A stretch of 64,000 bases of DNA. Origin: Nocardia carnea NBRC 14403. GTDB taxonomy: Bacteria > Actinomycetota > Actinomycetes > Mycobacteriales > Mycobacteriaceae. How positions within the stretch are numbered: the stretch's first letter is position 1; every line of letters starts with the position of its first letter. Under the pieces are notes generated by a model. The model saw only the letters and a program-made list of their open reading frames with translations, was not told where the DNA came from and made no database searches. This document shows positions 34,261 through 43,900 of this stretch, one piece after another. The translations under genes and the position numbers were made by a program. The stretch spans positions 1 through 64,000 of the forward strand of contig NZ_BAFV01000020.1 in assembly GCF_000308515.1 (NCBI RefSeq). The letters run 5' to 3'.

Positions 34261-35226
34261 ATGCCCGCACTGACCGACGATGTGCACGGTGTGCTGCAGG
34301 AGTTGCTCGGGTTGTACGGCGCGGGGCAGCCCGCCGACCGTGTCTCGGCTGCGTTGGCGCAGAGTGCGGCCACCGATCTGAGTCGGCTCTCGGGTATCGG
34401 CGCCCAGGGGTACGGAGACAAACTGGGCGTACACCGAACCGTGCTGGAGACACAACACGGGCGAGACGGAATCGTGGGCAAGACGGTCACCGAGTCGGGA
34501 ACCGGCACGCTGAACGGTCGCGGAATCCTGACGACCCAGATCTCCGATCTGCAGGCGCGTATCCAGGCCATCACCGCCGTCGGCGATACCAGATTCAGTG
34601 GTCCGGCGCTGCTCGATTCGGCCCAGCAGACCATCGTCAACGCGACCAGGCAGGTGAACGCCGATATCGACGCGGCACGTAGACAGGCAGCGCAGATCAT
34701 GCCGCCGGTGGCGCTGGCCGGCCGCGCGTCCACCGCGTCGCAGGCTCCCCGCAAGAGGCGGCGCCGGCGGCGACCCCGGATGGTGTCGAGCCGGCAGACC
34801 GAGACACAGCCGGTGCGCCGGCGAACCCGCCGGAACTGGGACAAGACGAAGGGCGGCCGGGCGGCGCAGGCCGCGGACGGCGCCCTCGGCCTGCCCTACA
34901 TCTGGGGTGGCGGCGGCGCGGGCGGGCCCAGCGGCGGCGGCTTCGACTGTTCCGGGTTGACCCAGTACGCCATAGCGCAGGCCACCGACGGTGAAGTGGT
35001 GCTACCGCGGACCACCTATGAACAGATCTACGCTGGTGAACGTATCGATCCACGTGATGTGCGGGCAGGTGATCTGGTGTTTCCGGCCGGATCGTTCAGC
35101 GCTCGCGGGCCCGAACATGTGCAGTTGGCTGCCGGTAATGGAATGGTGATCGAAGCGCCGTATTCGGGCGCCACGGTGACCTACTCGAGCATGCCCCCTG
35201 ATGCCGTGGTGATCCGGGTCGTCTGA
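34261..35226 (+). CDS. NlpC/P60 hydrolase with N-terminal helical domain
   Basis: A 321-residue protein. Residues 1-145 are helical (DUF4226-like). A highly basic linker (RKRRRRRRPR near 160-180) follows, then an NlpC/P60 domain (about 195-321) with nucleophile Cys230 in FDCSG and histidine His286 in GPEHVQLAAG. It should cut peptidoglycan peptides. No signal peptide is seen, so export by ESX through the helical N-terminus is plausible. It resembles Rv0024-type proteins of mycobacteria. The downstream WXG100-like gene starts 15 bases later. Confidence 0.75.
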   Translation: MPALTDDVHGVLQELLGLYGAGQPADRVSAALAQSAATDLSRLSGIGAQGYGDKLGVHRTVLETQHGRDGIVGKTVTESGTGTLNGRGILTTQISDLQARIQAITAVGDTRFSGPALLDSAQQTIVNATRQVNADIDAARRQAAQIMPPVALAGRASTASQAPRKRRRRRRPRMVSSRQTETQPVRRRTRRNWDKTKGGRAAQAADGALGLPYIWGGGGAGGPSGGGFDCSGLTQYAIAQATDGEVVLPRTTYEQIYAGERIDPRDVRAGDLVFPAGSFSARGPEHVQLAAGNGMVIEAPYSGATVTYSSMPPDAVVIRVV

Positions 35227-35241
35227 GCAGGATTCTCGAAC

Positions 35242-36945
35242 TTGGCCATCGAGCTACCCCATGAAGTCGTGGTGTTCCTGAACTTCATCGGTGTGCCGTA
35301 TCCGGATATCGATGAAGACCAGGTCCGCGAGCTGGCCGGGCATGTGCGCACATTCGCGGACGAGGTGTCGGGGACGCACGAATCGGCCACGGGCACGATC
35401 TCCGAGATGGGCGCGGTCTATCAGGGACAGTCGTATCGCGCGCTGGTGGCGTCCTGGGCGCAGCTGAGTTCCACGCATATGGAGCGGCTCGACGAGTTGT
35501 GCAAGATCGTCGCCGACGCCCTGGAGATCGCCGCCGATGTGATCACCGCGGTGAAAGTGGCGGTACTGGCCGAGCTCGCGCTGCTCGCGTCCGCCTATAC
35601 GGCGGCGATGGCCGCCACCGTGGTCACCTCCGGAACCTCGGCCGCGCTGGGCCAGAGCTTGGCGCTGGCGGCTCGGCGGTTGGTCGATGCCATGCAGGAC
35701 ATGCTCGTCGCGTACATCGTGGCGGAGGTTCTGGGCAAGGCAATCGAACCGCTGGAAGCGGCGGTTTCGGACATGATCCGGGGCGCGGTGTACGAAGCGA
35801 GTGCCGATATGCTGGGAGTGGATCCCGGCGGTAGCGACGTGGTGCTCATCGACCCGGACGAACTCCGGCGCTACGCCCAGGTTCTCGATGATCACGCCGA
35901 CGACATCATGAATCATGCGGCGAAGTTCGGTGAGAATGTCGCGGCGCTCGATTTCAGTACGCCGGTCGGGCCCCCGGGAGTTACTACTCCACCCGCCACC
36001 AACAGCGGCGGGCCGGGTACGAGTGGGCCGCGTTCGACGGCCGCGCCGGGTGGGGCGCCGGTCGCCGATAGGCCGGACGGCAATCCGGCTCAGCGGAACT
36101 GGATACCCGGTTCTGCCGGTGGCACACCCCTTCCGGGAGAAGCTGTCACCCCGGACCCGGAGGAGTCCCGGCCGGGGGCGAGACCGCCGGAGGCAACGGG
36201 GGCGGCGGCGCCCGGTGGAGCATCGGCGCCGGGCAACGGACCGCCCCCGGCGACCGCTCCGTCCGATACCGGGTCGCCCATCGATGCCGCGCCGGCCGCG
36301 GCAGATGCGCCACGCCCGGATGCCGCCGGGGTTCTCGGCGAAGCGGATCCGGCGCGGCAGTCGGATCCGGCGCGGCAGTCCGATACGGCGTCGGCCGAGC
36401 ATGCTCGGCCGGCAACCGATAGCGCTCCGGTCGGCCGTTCGACGGCGGGTGTGGGAGAGGCTGCCGGATCCGGTTCCCAGGCTGTGCCGGGTGCCCAGAC
36501 CGCAACATCGTCGGGAGCGCCCGCCCCGAATGCTCAGTCACGGGATCAGCAGACTCCGTGGAAGCGGCCGGTCGCGCCGGCCACCGGGGCGGCGAATCGC
36601 AGTGCGGGCCCCGCGTCGGGGGCGAAATCGCCCCTTGCCGCCGTCGCAGCGAGTCGGCCGGGTGGACTGCGTAAGGGGAGTCCCTGGGCTCGACCGGCCG
36701 TCGAACCGGTGCCTGCATCGACACCGTGGTCGAAGCCGGGCGAAACTGCGGCGCAACCGGTTGCACAGCCTCCTGCGGTGGTGGCGGCAGAGGAGACCGC
36801 GCCACCTACGGCTGTGCTGTCCGAATCGCAGACGAAGCCCGCAGGCACGGAGAGCGGCACCGGTGAGCCGGAACGAGCAGAAACCGCACAGGCCGCAGTG
36901 GTTTCGGCGCCCTCAGCGCGGGACGAAGGTCCACCGCGGGGCTGA
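35242..36945 (+). CDS. WXG100-like ESX substrate with long disordered tail
   Basis: A 567-residue protein. The first 110 residues fit the long WXG100-like module found at the head of actinobacterial polymorphic toxins (PHEVVVFLNFIGVPYPDIDED, with YQG in place of WxG). A hydrophobic helical stretch follows (about 105-170, LAELALLASAYTAAMAATVV). Residues 245-567 are Pro/Ala/Ser disordered with no enzymatic domain, including an 18-bp DNA duplication encoding DPARQS twice. It therefore looks like an exported structural protein rather than a toxin. It starts with TTG, 15 bases after the NlpC/P60 gene. Confidence 0.62.
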   Translation: MAIELPHEVVVFLNFIGVPYPDIDEDQVRELAGHVRTFADEVSGTHESATGTISEMGAVYQGQSYRALVASWAQLSSTHMERLDELCKIVADALEIAADVITAVKVAVLAELALLASAYTAAMAATVVTSGTSAALGQSLALAARRLVDAMQDMLVAYIVAEVLGKAIEPLEAAVSDMIRGAVYEASADMLGVDPGGSDVVLIDPDELRRYAQVLDDHADDIMNHAAKFGENVAALDFSTPVGPPGVTTPPATNSGGPGTSGPRSTAAPGGAPVADRPDGNPAQRNWIPGSAGGTPLPGEAVTPDPEESRPGARPPEATGAAAPGGASAPGNGPPPATAPSDTGSPIDAAPAAADAPRPDAAGVLGEADPARQSDPARQSDTASAEHARPATDSAPVGRSTAGVGEAAGSGSQAVPGAQTATSSGAPAPNAQSRDQQTPWKRPVAPATGAANRSAGPASGAKSPLAAVAASRPGGLRKGSPWARPAVEPVPASTPWSKPGETAAQPVAQPPAVVAAEETAPPTAVLSESQTKPAGTESGTGEPERAETAQAAVVSAPSARDEGPPRG

Positions 36946-37051
36946 TATTCGAGTGCGGCGGCCAGTGGCTCGCTGTTCCACCGGCCGCCGCGGGTAGGTC
37001 ATCAGGGATGAGGGAACTGATGACCTGACAGCGACTATATACTTCTATATC

Positions 37052-37071
37052 GTGCCGTTCAATAACGGCGC
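37052..37071. promoter_or_regulatory. Palindromic operator B5
   Basis: GTGCCGTTCAATAACGGCGC contains CCGTT-N4-AACGG with GCCGTT/AACGGC arms. It lies in the AT-rich region, 458 bases before the eccA start. Confidence 0.55.
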
Positions 37072-37288
37072 TATAACCATTGTAGTGAAAGATGAATTCG
37101 CCAGGTCGATGGGAAGCGCGCAGAGGCGGGATATGTTCCTCGTAGCACCGAAGCGAAGCCTGTATATGACATCAAAAGCGCTGTTCTCGGACTATTCGGC
37201 GATGCCTCGGTCCCTGGATCGGGGGGGCGCCGGTTGTCTGTGGCCGAGGTGAGACGCAGATGCGCTGGCTATCTCGCCGCCGTACCTT

Positions 37289-37308
37289 GTGCCGCTAAGT
37301 AATGGGAA
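37289..37308. promoter_or_regulatory. Palindromic operator B6 (variant)
   Basis: GTGCCGCTAAGTAATGGGAA matches the left half of operator B and has one mismatch in the right half (AATGG). Its left and central part GCCGCTAAGTA is close to B3. Confidence 0.4.
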
Positions 37309-37418
37309 ATGGTGCGGCGGACCGAGTGCGTAGGGGTGGGTGGCTAGCTGCCCGGATCTCTCGTCGACGAAATATCGGGCACCTGCCGTAATCCGCCCAC
37401 GCCACCCCCCTTCTGTAC

Positions 37419-37434
37419 TTCCCAGTGGGGGGAA
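37419..37434. promoter_or_regulatory. Palindromic operator A5
   Basis: TTCCCAGTGGGGGGAA matches TTCCC-N6-GGGAA exactly, 75 bases before the preferred eccA start (TTG 37510). If transcription starts just downstream, the ATG at 37435 would lie upstream of or at the transcript start, which favours the later codon. Confidence 0.55.
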
Positions 37435-37509
37435 ATGGTCGAGGAGTGGTGTGGGTCCGTTGTGGCATACCCTGCCATCAGACGAGGGTCGGCGGAAGGG
37501 AAGTCCGAG

Positions 37510-39267
37510 TTGTCAGCGGCCGAAGACGCGTTCTACACGGGCGTGCAGAGTTTGGGACTGGTCGCCGGTGGGGTGCGCAACGAGGAACATGCGCGCGCCG
37601 CGTTCACGGCGGCCACTGATCTCGATCCGGATATGTGCGATGCCTGGCTGGGCCGGGCGATGGCGGGTGAGATCACCCAGGAAGTCATTTACGGCGCCTA
37701 CCGCTCCTCCCACAATCTGTACCGCGACCAGCAGCGTGCCGGGTTGGCCGACCGGGCGCTGTGGTGTCAGGTGGAAATCGGGGTCTTCGGCCTCCGGGTG
37801 GCCATGGCCGACCGCGACCAGATAGCCATATCGCAGGCCTGTGCTTACGCCGACGGGGGCGAATGGCAAGAGGCGGTATCCATCCTGGACGAACTCCGGG
37901 GTGACGATGTCGCCGATTTCGCCCGGATTTCGCTGTTCTATCGCACCGGCCGCTGGCCCGATGTGCTCACCGCACGCTCCGAGAAGCCGGTGCTCGAGGA
38001 CGGGTTGCTCGATATCGCCGCCGAACTGATGGCCGCCAGTGCCCTCGCGCATCTCGGCCGGTTCGGGGAGGCGCTGCCCCGGGCCCAGCGGATCGTGGAG
38101 GACAGTCAATCCGGCAACCTCTCCTACATCTGGGCCGATGCGCACTACCTGCTGGGCATGATCCAGCGGCACAGCGGTGAACACGACCTGGCCGACAAAC
38201 TGCTCAAGGGGTTGCAGGGTTCCGGTCTGTGGCCGAACCGGCCGGAGTGGCAGCTCGCCGTGCGCGACAAGAACTTCCGGCTCGAGGTGACCACCCCCGC
38301 GGTGATCGCGTCCCGCACCGATATCTGGAACCCCAAATCCGGCGACGATCCCGCCGAGGTGGCGGCGAGCGCGGCCAAGGCCGAACGCGACGAACTGTTG
38401 GCCGAAGCATCGAAACTGCTGCAGTCGCAGATCGGCATGGATTCGGTCAAGGAGCAGGTCGACCGGCTCAAATCCGGGGTGCTGATGGATCAGGTCCGTG
38501 CCAAACGCGGGCTGGCCGTGGATTCGCGGTCCAACCATCTGATCTTCTCCGGCCCGCCCGGAACCGGTAAGACCACCATCGCCCGGGTGATCGCGAAGAT
38601 CTTCGCCGGGCTCGGTGTGGTCGAGAACGCCGAGGTCATCGAGGCCTCGCGCAACGATATGGTCGGCACTCACCTCGGGCATACCGCGCCCAAGACCAAC
38701 GCGCTGATCGATTCGGCGCTCGGTGGGGTGCTGTTCATCGACGAGGCCTACACCCTGATCCAGGAAGGCCTCTCCGGCGGTGACGCCTTCGGCAAGGAGG
38801 CCGTCGATACGTTGCTGGCGCGGATGGAGAACGACCGCGACAAACTGGTCGTGATCATCGCCGGTTACGAGGCGGAGATCGATCGGTTCCTGCAATCGAA
38901 CGAGGGTCTGTCCTCGCGCTTCACCAAACGGATCCGCTTCCCGAGCTACGATCCGAGCGAACTGGTGCAGATCGCCGATCATATCGCGGGCAAAAAGGAT
39001 TCCATCCTGTCCGACCAGGCGCGTGAGGTCCTGCGTGACCGGTGCACCGAGATGTCGGAGCAGAGTCGTAACGGTCGACGGCTGATCGACCTGGCAGGTA
39101 ACGGCCGGTTCGTGCGCAATGTGGTGGAGGCGGCCGAGGCCGAGCGCGATTTCCGGTTCACCCGGGAAAATGTCGATATTGCGGCGCTCACCGACGAGGA
39201 ATTGATGACCGTCGACGCCTTCGATATCACCGCGGCACTGCAGGGGTTGGCTCCGGCCGGCAAATAA
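37510..39267 (+). CDS. eccA: ESX secretion AAA+ ATPase EccA
   Basis: A 585-residue EccA, the cytosolic CbbX-like AAA+ ATPase of ESX systems that contain PE/PPE proteins; it is thought to free EspG from PPE cargo. The N-terminal half holds TPR repeats (to about 280). Walker A, GPPGTGKT, is at 348-355, Walker B is LFIDEAY, and the sensor/arginine-finger regions are intact. TTG 37510 is preferred: a GGAAGGGAAG site lies just upstream and the length then fits mycobacterial EccA (573-631). An in-frame ATG at 37435 is possible. It precedes eccB by about 100 bases and has its own operator A5. Confidence 0.92.
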   Translation: MSAAEDAFYTGVQSLGLVAGGVRNEEHARAAFTAATDLDPDMCDAWLGRAMAGEITQEVIYGAYRSSHNLYRDQQRAGLADRALWCQVEIGVFGLRVAMADRDQIAISQACAYADGGEWQEAVSILDELRGDDVADFARISLFYRTGRWPDVLTARSEKPVLEDGLLDIAAELMAASALAHLGRFGEALPRAQRIVEDSQSGNLSYIWADAHYLLGMIQRHSGEHDLADKLLKGLQGSGLWPNRPEWQLAVRDKNFRLEVTTPAVIASRTDIWNPKSGDDPAEVAASAAKAERDELLAEASKLLQSQIGMDSVKEQVDRLKSGVLMDQVRAKRGLAVDSRSNHLIFSGPPGTGKTTIARVIAKIFAGLGVVENAEVIEASRNDMVGTHLGHTAPKTNALIDSALGGVLFIDEAYTLIQEGLSGGDAFGKEAVDTLLARMENDRDKLVVIIAGYEAEIDRFLQSNEGLSSRFTKRIRFPSYDPSELVQIADHIAGKKDSILSDQAREVLRDRCTEMSEQSRNGRRLIDLAGNGRFVRNVVEAAEAERDFRFTRENVDIAALTDEELMTVDAFDITAALQGLAPAGK

Positions 39268-39292
39268 CGCCCCCCGTTCGCCTCGAATGGCA

Positions 39293-39308
39293 TTCCCAGC
39301 GTTGGGGA
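39293..39308. promoter_or_regulatory. Palindromic operator A6
   Basis: TTCCCAGCGTTGGGGA fits operator A with one change in the right arm. It is in the eccA-eccB gap, 62 bases before the eccB start. TAGGTT at 39331 is a possible -10. This suggests that eccB-eccC has its own promoter. Confidence 0.6.
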
Positions 39309-39369
39309 CTACCCCGCGCCGGCGTGCGCGTTAGGTTGTGGCCGAGGTCGGCGGAAGGAACGTATACCG

Positions 39370-40923
39370 GTGGCACGCTTCCGGGTGGTGACCAAACACC
39401 AGGTTTCGGGTTGGCGGTTTCTGCTACATCGGATCGAGCACGCCCTGGTGCGCCGGGACGCTTCGATGATCGACGACCCCTCCCGGGGCCGGTCCACAGC
39501 GCTTGCCGTCGGGGTCGTGCTGGCCTGTGTGGGGATCGCCGGAGCGGCCGTCCTCGCTTTTTTCAAACCCGCGAAACCGGTGGCCAACTCACCCATCATC
39601 GCGGAGAAGGACAGCGGTGCGCTGTATGTGAAACTCGGCGAGCGACTGCATCCCGCACTCAACCTGACTTCGGCGCGGTTGATCGTCGGGCAGGCCACCA
39701 ATCCTGTCGAAGTCTCGCGCAGCGAGCTGGAAAAATATCCGCGCGGTGCCTGGGTGGGGATACCGGGCGCTCCGGGACAGATCAACGACGCAGGGGAAAA
39801 GGATTCGGAGTGGACGGTGTGTGACACCGCCCGCACCGGAGCGGCGGCACCGGTGGATCCGAAGACGGGACTGCCCATCCTGTCCCGCTCCGCGGTACTC
39901 ACCACGGCGATAGCGGGGCCGCTGACCGTGGACGACGACGCGATTCATGAAATGCGTGCACCGCAGGCCCGGCTGCTGCGTGGCGAGGACGCGACCTGGC
40001 TCGTCTACCACGATTCGGAGCAAGGCATAGTGCGCGCCGAGATCAATATGGCCGAATCTCCGGTGCTGCTGGCCCTCGGAATCGACTCGACGGCCACGGT
40101 GGCTGCCGCCTCACCCGGCCTGCTCGGCGCCATTCCCGAAGTGCCACCGATACGCGTACCCGATGTACCGGATGCCGGTGCGCCGGTGACGTTGAAACCC
40201 GCACTGGACGCGGTGGTCGGTTCCATCGTCACCGCGTCGACTCCGAACCAGCCGGCCGACTACTACCTGGTCTCGAACTCCGGGCTGGTACGGGTGAGCC
40301 CGGTACTGGCGGCCATCGTGCGGAATGCGAATTCGCACGGCGTGGTGGCCACGGGAAGTATCAGCCCCGATGTGGCCGCGGCGAATCTGCGGCCGGGGGA
40401 TTGGCCGGGCACGGCCACCTATCCCGCGCAACCCGTCGAGATCCTGGATCCCATCCGCGACCTGATCACCTGCTATCACTGGTCTCGCACCGGAACGGAC
40501 CCGAACGCACACACCAGGCTGTTGTTCGGCCGCGAGCTCCCGCTCACGAAACAGGAGCGGGGCCGGACCGTGCAGCTGGTCACGGCGCCGTGGTCCGGCG
40601 GCGCGACCGCCGACTATGCCTACCTGCCCCGGGACACCGGAAAGTTCGTCCAGGTCACCGGCGCCGAACCCGGTTCGCCCCTGCGTGAGTCACTGTTCTG
40701 GATCACCGACAGCGGCGTCCGGCACGGGATCGATGCGAAAGTGGAAGGCGGTGCCCGTGATCCGTCGCTGTCCGCACTGGGCCTGCAGGAACCGGTACCC
40801 GCACCGTGGCACATCGTATCGCTGTTCGCGGTGGGGCCGACGCTTTCGACAGCCGACGCGATGATCCAGCACGACGGTATTCCGACGAATATGACAGGCG
40901 TGCAGATGCAGGGCAAGAAATGA
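39370..40923 (+). CDS. eccB: ESX core membrane protein EccB
   Basis: A 517-residue EccB, the single-pass subunit whose large extracytoplasmic domain lies atop the ESX membrane complex. The N-terminus MARFRVVTKHQVSGWRFLLHRIEHALVRRD is the family signature. The membrane segment is at about 45-65, and the rest is outside, with two cysteines (about 155 and 370) that may form the EccB disulfide. Its stop overlaps the eccC start (ATGA). Confidence 0.96.
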   Translation: MARFRVVTKHQVSGWRFLLHRIEHALVRRDASMIDDPSRGRSTALAVGVVLACVGIAGAAVLAFFKPAKPVANSPIIAEKDSGALYVKLGERLHPALNLTSARLIVGQATNPVEVSRSELEKYPRGAWVGIPGAPGQINDAGEKDSEWTVCDTARTGAAAPVDPKTGLPILSRSAVLTTAIAGPLTVDDDAIHEMRAPQARLLRGEDATWLVYHDSEQGIVRAEINMAESPVLLALGIDSTATVAAASPGLLGAIPEVPPIRVPDVPDAGAPVTLKPALDAVVGSIVTASTPNQPADYYLVSNSGLVRVSPVLAAIVRNANSHGVVATGSISPDVAAANLRPGDWPGTATYPAQPVEILDPIRDLITCYHWSRTGTDPNAHTRLLFGRELPLTKQERGRTVQLVTAPWSGGATADYAYLPRDTGKFVQVTGAEPGSPLRESLFWITDSGVRHGIDAKVEGGARDPSLSALGLQEPVPAPWHIVSLFAVGPTLSTADAMIQHDGIPTNMTGVQMQGKK

Positions 40924-43900
40924 CCGCGACTCGCCGCTTCGTGCGGCCGGCCCGCATGGTGCGGGGTCCCAAAGCCCCGGCCGTCACCGAATTGCGTTTG
41001 CAGCCACCGACCGAATTGCCCCGGCCGGTGCCGATGTCGCGGATCAAGATGATCATGCCGGTGATCATGGTGCTGGCCATGGTCGGGATGATGGCGATGA
41101 TGTTCTCCGGCGGACGCACCATGTCCCCGATGATGATGATGTTCCCGATGATGATGATCGTGTCGATGTTCGGCATGTTGGGCGGGACGCTGGGCGGCAG
41201 CGGAGGAGCGAACAGTACAGCAGCCGGGCTGAACGAGGAACGCAAGGATTATCTGCGCTCGATCACCGATAACCGCAAAACCGTTCACGAGGCCGAAACC
41301 GAGCTGTACGAGTACCTTTCCTACACCCATCCCGGCCCGATGGGACTGAACCGGCTGGTCGGGGGCAACCGGATGTGGGAGGTACAGGTCGCCAATCCCC
41401 AGTTCCTGCGTGTCCGGATGGGGCGGGGCCGGATCGCGAATCAGGTCCGGGTGATCGTGCCGGAAGCCGCCCCGACTTCAGATCTCGATCCGGTCGGTGT
41501 CGTCGAACTGACCCGGTTCGCCAAAGCGTATTCGACAGTCGGCGGAATGCCGGTGGCGATCAACTTGTTGTCGGCGCCACTGGTCGGCCTGGACGGCGAT
41601 CCCGCCGCGGTCGCCGGGCTGGCCAGGGCCATGATCGCCGAGATCACGGTCCTGCACGGGCCCGACCAGGTCGCGGTGGCCGCGGTACTCAACGATCCGG
41701 ACAGCCCGGAATGGTCGTGGCTGAAATGGCTGCCGCATACCCAGCATCCGTCCGAGACCGATGCCATCGGGTCGAGCCGGATGGTGTACCGCACGGTGGC
41801 CGAGCTGCGGACGAAAGTCCTGGCCGGGCTCAACCGGGGTCCGTTCTCCGCGAACAACGAGCCCACGATGGACAAATCGCATTTCGTGTTGATCGTCGAA
41901 TCCGGGGGAGCCAACACCGACCGGGATATCTCCGGTATCGACGGCTGCACCTGGTTGCGCTTGGGTGAGTCCGAGCAGTCACTGCCGCGGTCGCTGAGGT
42001 TCGGCATCGGTGATGATTACACGCTCGAGGAGATCACGACGCGTGGTGCACGACTCGTCGGCACCGCCGACAGCATGTCGGTACCGCACGTGACGGCGGT
42101 CGCCCGGCGCCTTTCTCCCTACCGTTTGTCCACGGTAGTCGAGGCGGTGGCCGCGGAGCAGGCCAGCGGAAGTACGTCCTGGGAAGATCTGGTCGGCATC
42201 ACCGATCCGGGAAACATCCGGGTGGACAGGCAGTGGCCGTCCCGCCGCGACGCCGACCGCAATCGTCTCAACATTCCGTTCGGTTACGACCCCACCGGTC
42301 AGCCGGTGTTCCTGGATATCAAGGAATCCGCCGAGGAAGGTATGGGCCCGCACGGGATGTGCATCGGCGCGACCGGGTCGGGGAAGTCGGAGTTTCTGCG
42401 CACGCTGGTGCTCTCCGCGGTCGCACAGCATTCCCCCGATGTGCTGAACCTTCTTCTGGTCGACTTCAAGGGTGGTGCGACCTTCCTGGGGTTCGACCGG
42501 CTCTCTCATGTGACCGCAGTGGTCACGAACATGGAGGAAGAGGCCGATCTCGTCACCCGTATGGAGGACGTGATCAATGGCGAGATGGCGCGCCGGCAGC
42601 GCATCCTGCGTGATGCGGGGAATTTCGCCAGCGTCGCAGACTACGAGAAAGCCCGGGAGCAGGGCGCGCAGTTCGAGCCGCTGCCGACATTGCTCATCAT
42701 CCTGGACGAGTTCGCCGAACTGCTGGAACAGCATCCGAGCTTTTCCAAACTGTTCGTAGCCATCGGTCGACTCGGCCGCTCACTGCGGATCCATTTGCTG
42801 CTGTCCTCGCAGAAGGTTCCGGCGAACCGCATGGGTGAGCTCGAGGCGCACCTGTCCTATCGGATCGCATTGCGCACCAACCAGACCAGCGACTCCCGCG
42901 ACGCCATCGGTACGGCCGATGCCTACCATCTGCCGAAGAAACCGGGGTCGGGGTATCTGCGAGTCGGCGCCGGTGATCTCCAGCGCTTCCAGGCCGCGTA
43001 CGTGGGTGCGCCGTACAGCGCCCCTGCCCAGGCCACCGCGTCGAGTGCGCAGCGGGCCCGCCGCCCCGGGGGTGGGTACAAGCCGCCGCAGCGGTTCACC
43101 GCCGCTCGTATCGTCGAGTCGCGTGCAGTGCAGGTGGTCGAGCCGGTAGCGGCGCCCGAACCGGAGGACAACGACAGCGAACCCGTCACCGTGATGGAAA
43201 CGGTGCTGCAGCAGTTCGCACGGCACGGGCGCCCGGCGCACAAGATGTGGCTTCCGCCGCTCGGCGTGCCGCCGACGCTGGACCGGTTGTCCCAAGCGGT
43301 CGAACCAGGCACACTCCGGTTGCCGTGGGCGATCATCGACAAGCCGCGCCAGCAGCGGCAGGACGTCTGGTCGGTGGACCTTTCCGGAGCAGGGGGTCAT
43401 GCCGCCGTCGTGGGTGGACCGCAATCGGGTAAATCCACCGCGTTGCAGACATTGATTCTCTCGGCGGCCCTCACCCACACTCCCGAACAGGTGCAGTTCT
43501 ACTGTTTCGATTTCTCCGGCGGTCTCTCGGCCTTGCGTACGCTGCCGCATGTGGGGGCGGTGGCCTCGGCGCGCGATGTGGACCGTATCCGCCGTACATT
43601 TGCCTTGCTCCGCAATCTGCTCGCCTCCCGGCAGTCCCTGTTCGACCATCTCGGGATCGACTCCATGCGAGAATTCCGTCGGCGCCGAGCCACGCCGGAA
43701 GGTACCGCTGAACTGTCCTCCTACGGCGACGACTACGGCGATGTATTCGTGGTCGTGGACGGCTGGGATATCGGTTTCACAGTCAACGGGCCGTACTACG
43801 ACGAGTACATGCCGATCATGGAAACGATTGCGCTACAGGGCCTGAACTACGGCATACACCTGGTGGCCGGTAGTTCCCGGTGGGCGGCCATCCGCCCGGC

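Larger units (their letters stand above)
36946..37509. other. AT-richer regulatory region upstream of eccA
   Basis: About 560 bases with GC clearly below that of the neighbours, notably 37030-37120 (ATATACTTCTATATCG). It holds an operator B copy at 37052, a weaker one at 37289 and operator A5 at 37419. A 66-codon frame (37052-37252) starting inside operator B shows no family features and is probably not a gene. This is the only region in the window with both operator classes. Confidence 0.55.

Noticed and set aside
35242..36945. A polymorphic toxin with immunity gene
   Set aside because: No effector domain at the C-terminus and no small gene directly downstream.
37052..37252. 66-codon frame in the eccA upstream region
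   Set aside because: Its start lies inside operator B5, it has no ribosome-binding site and no recognisable protein features.
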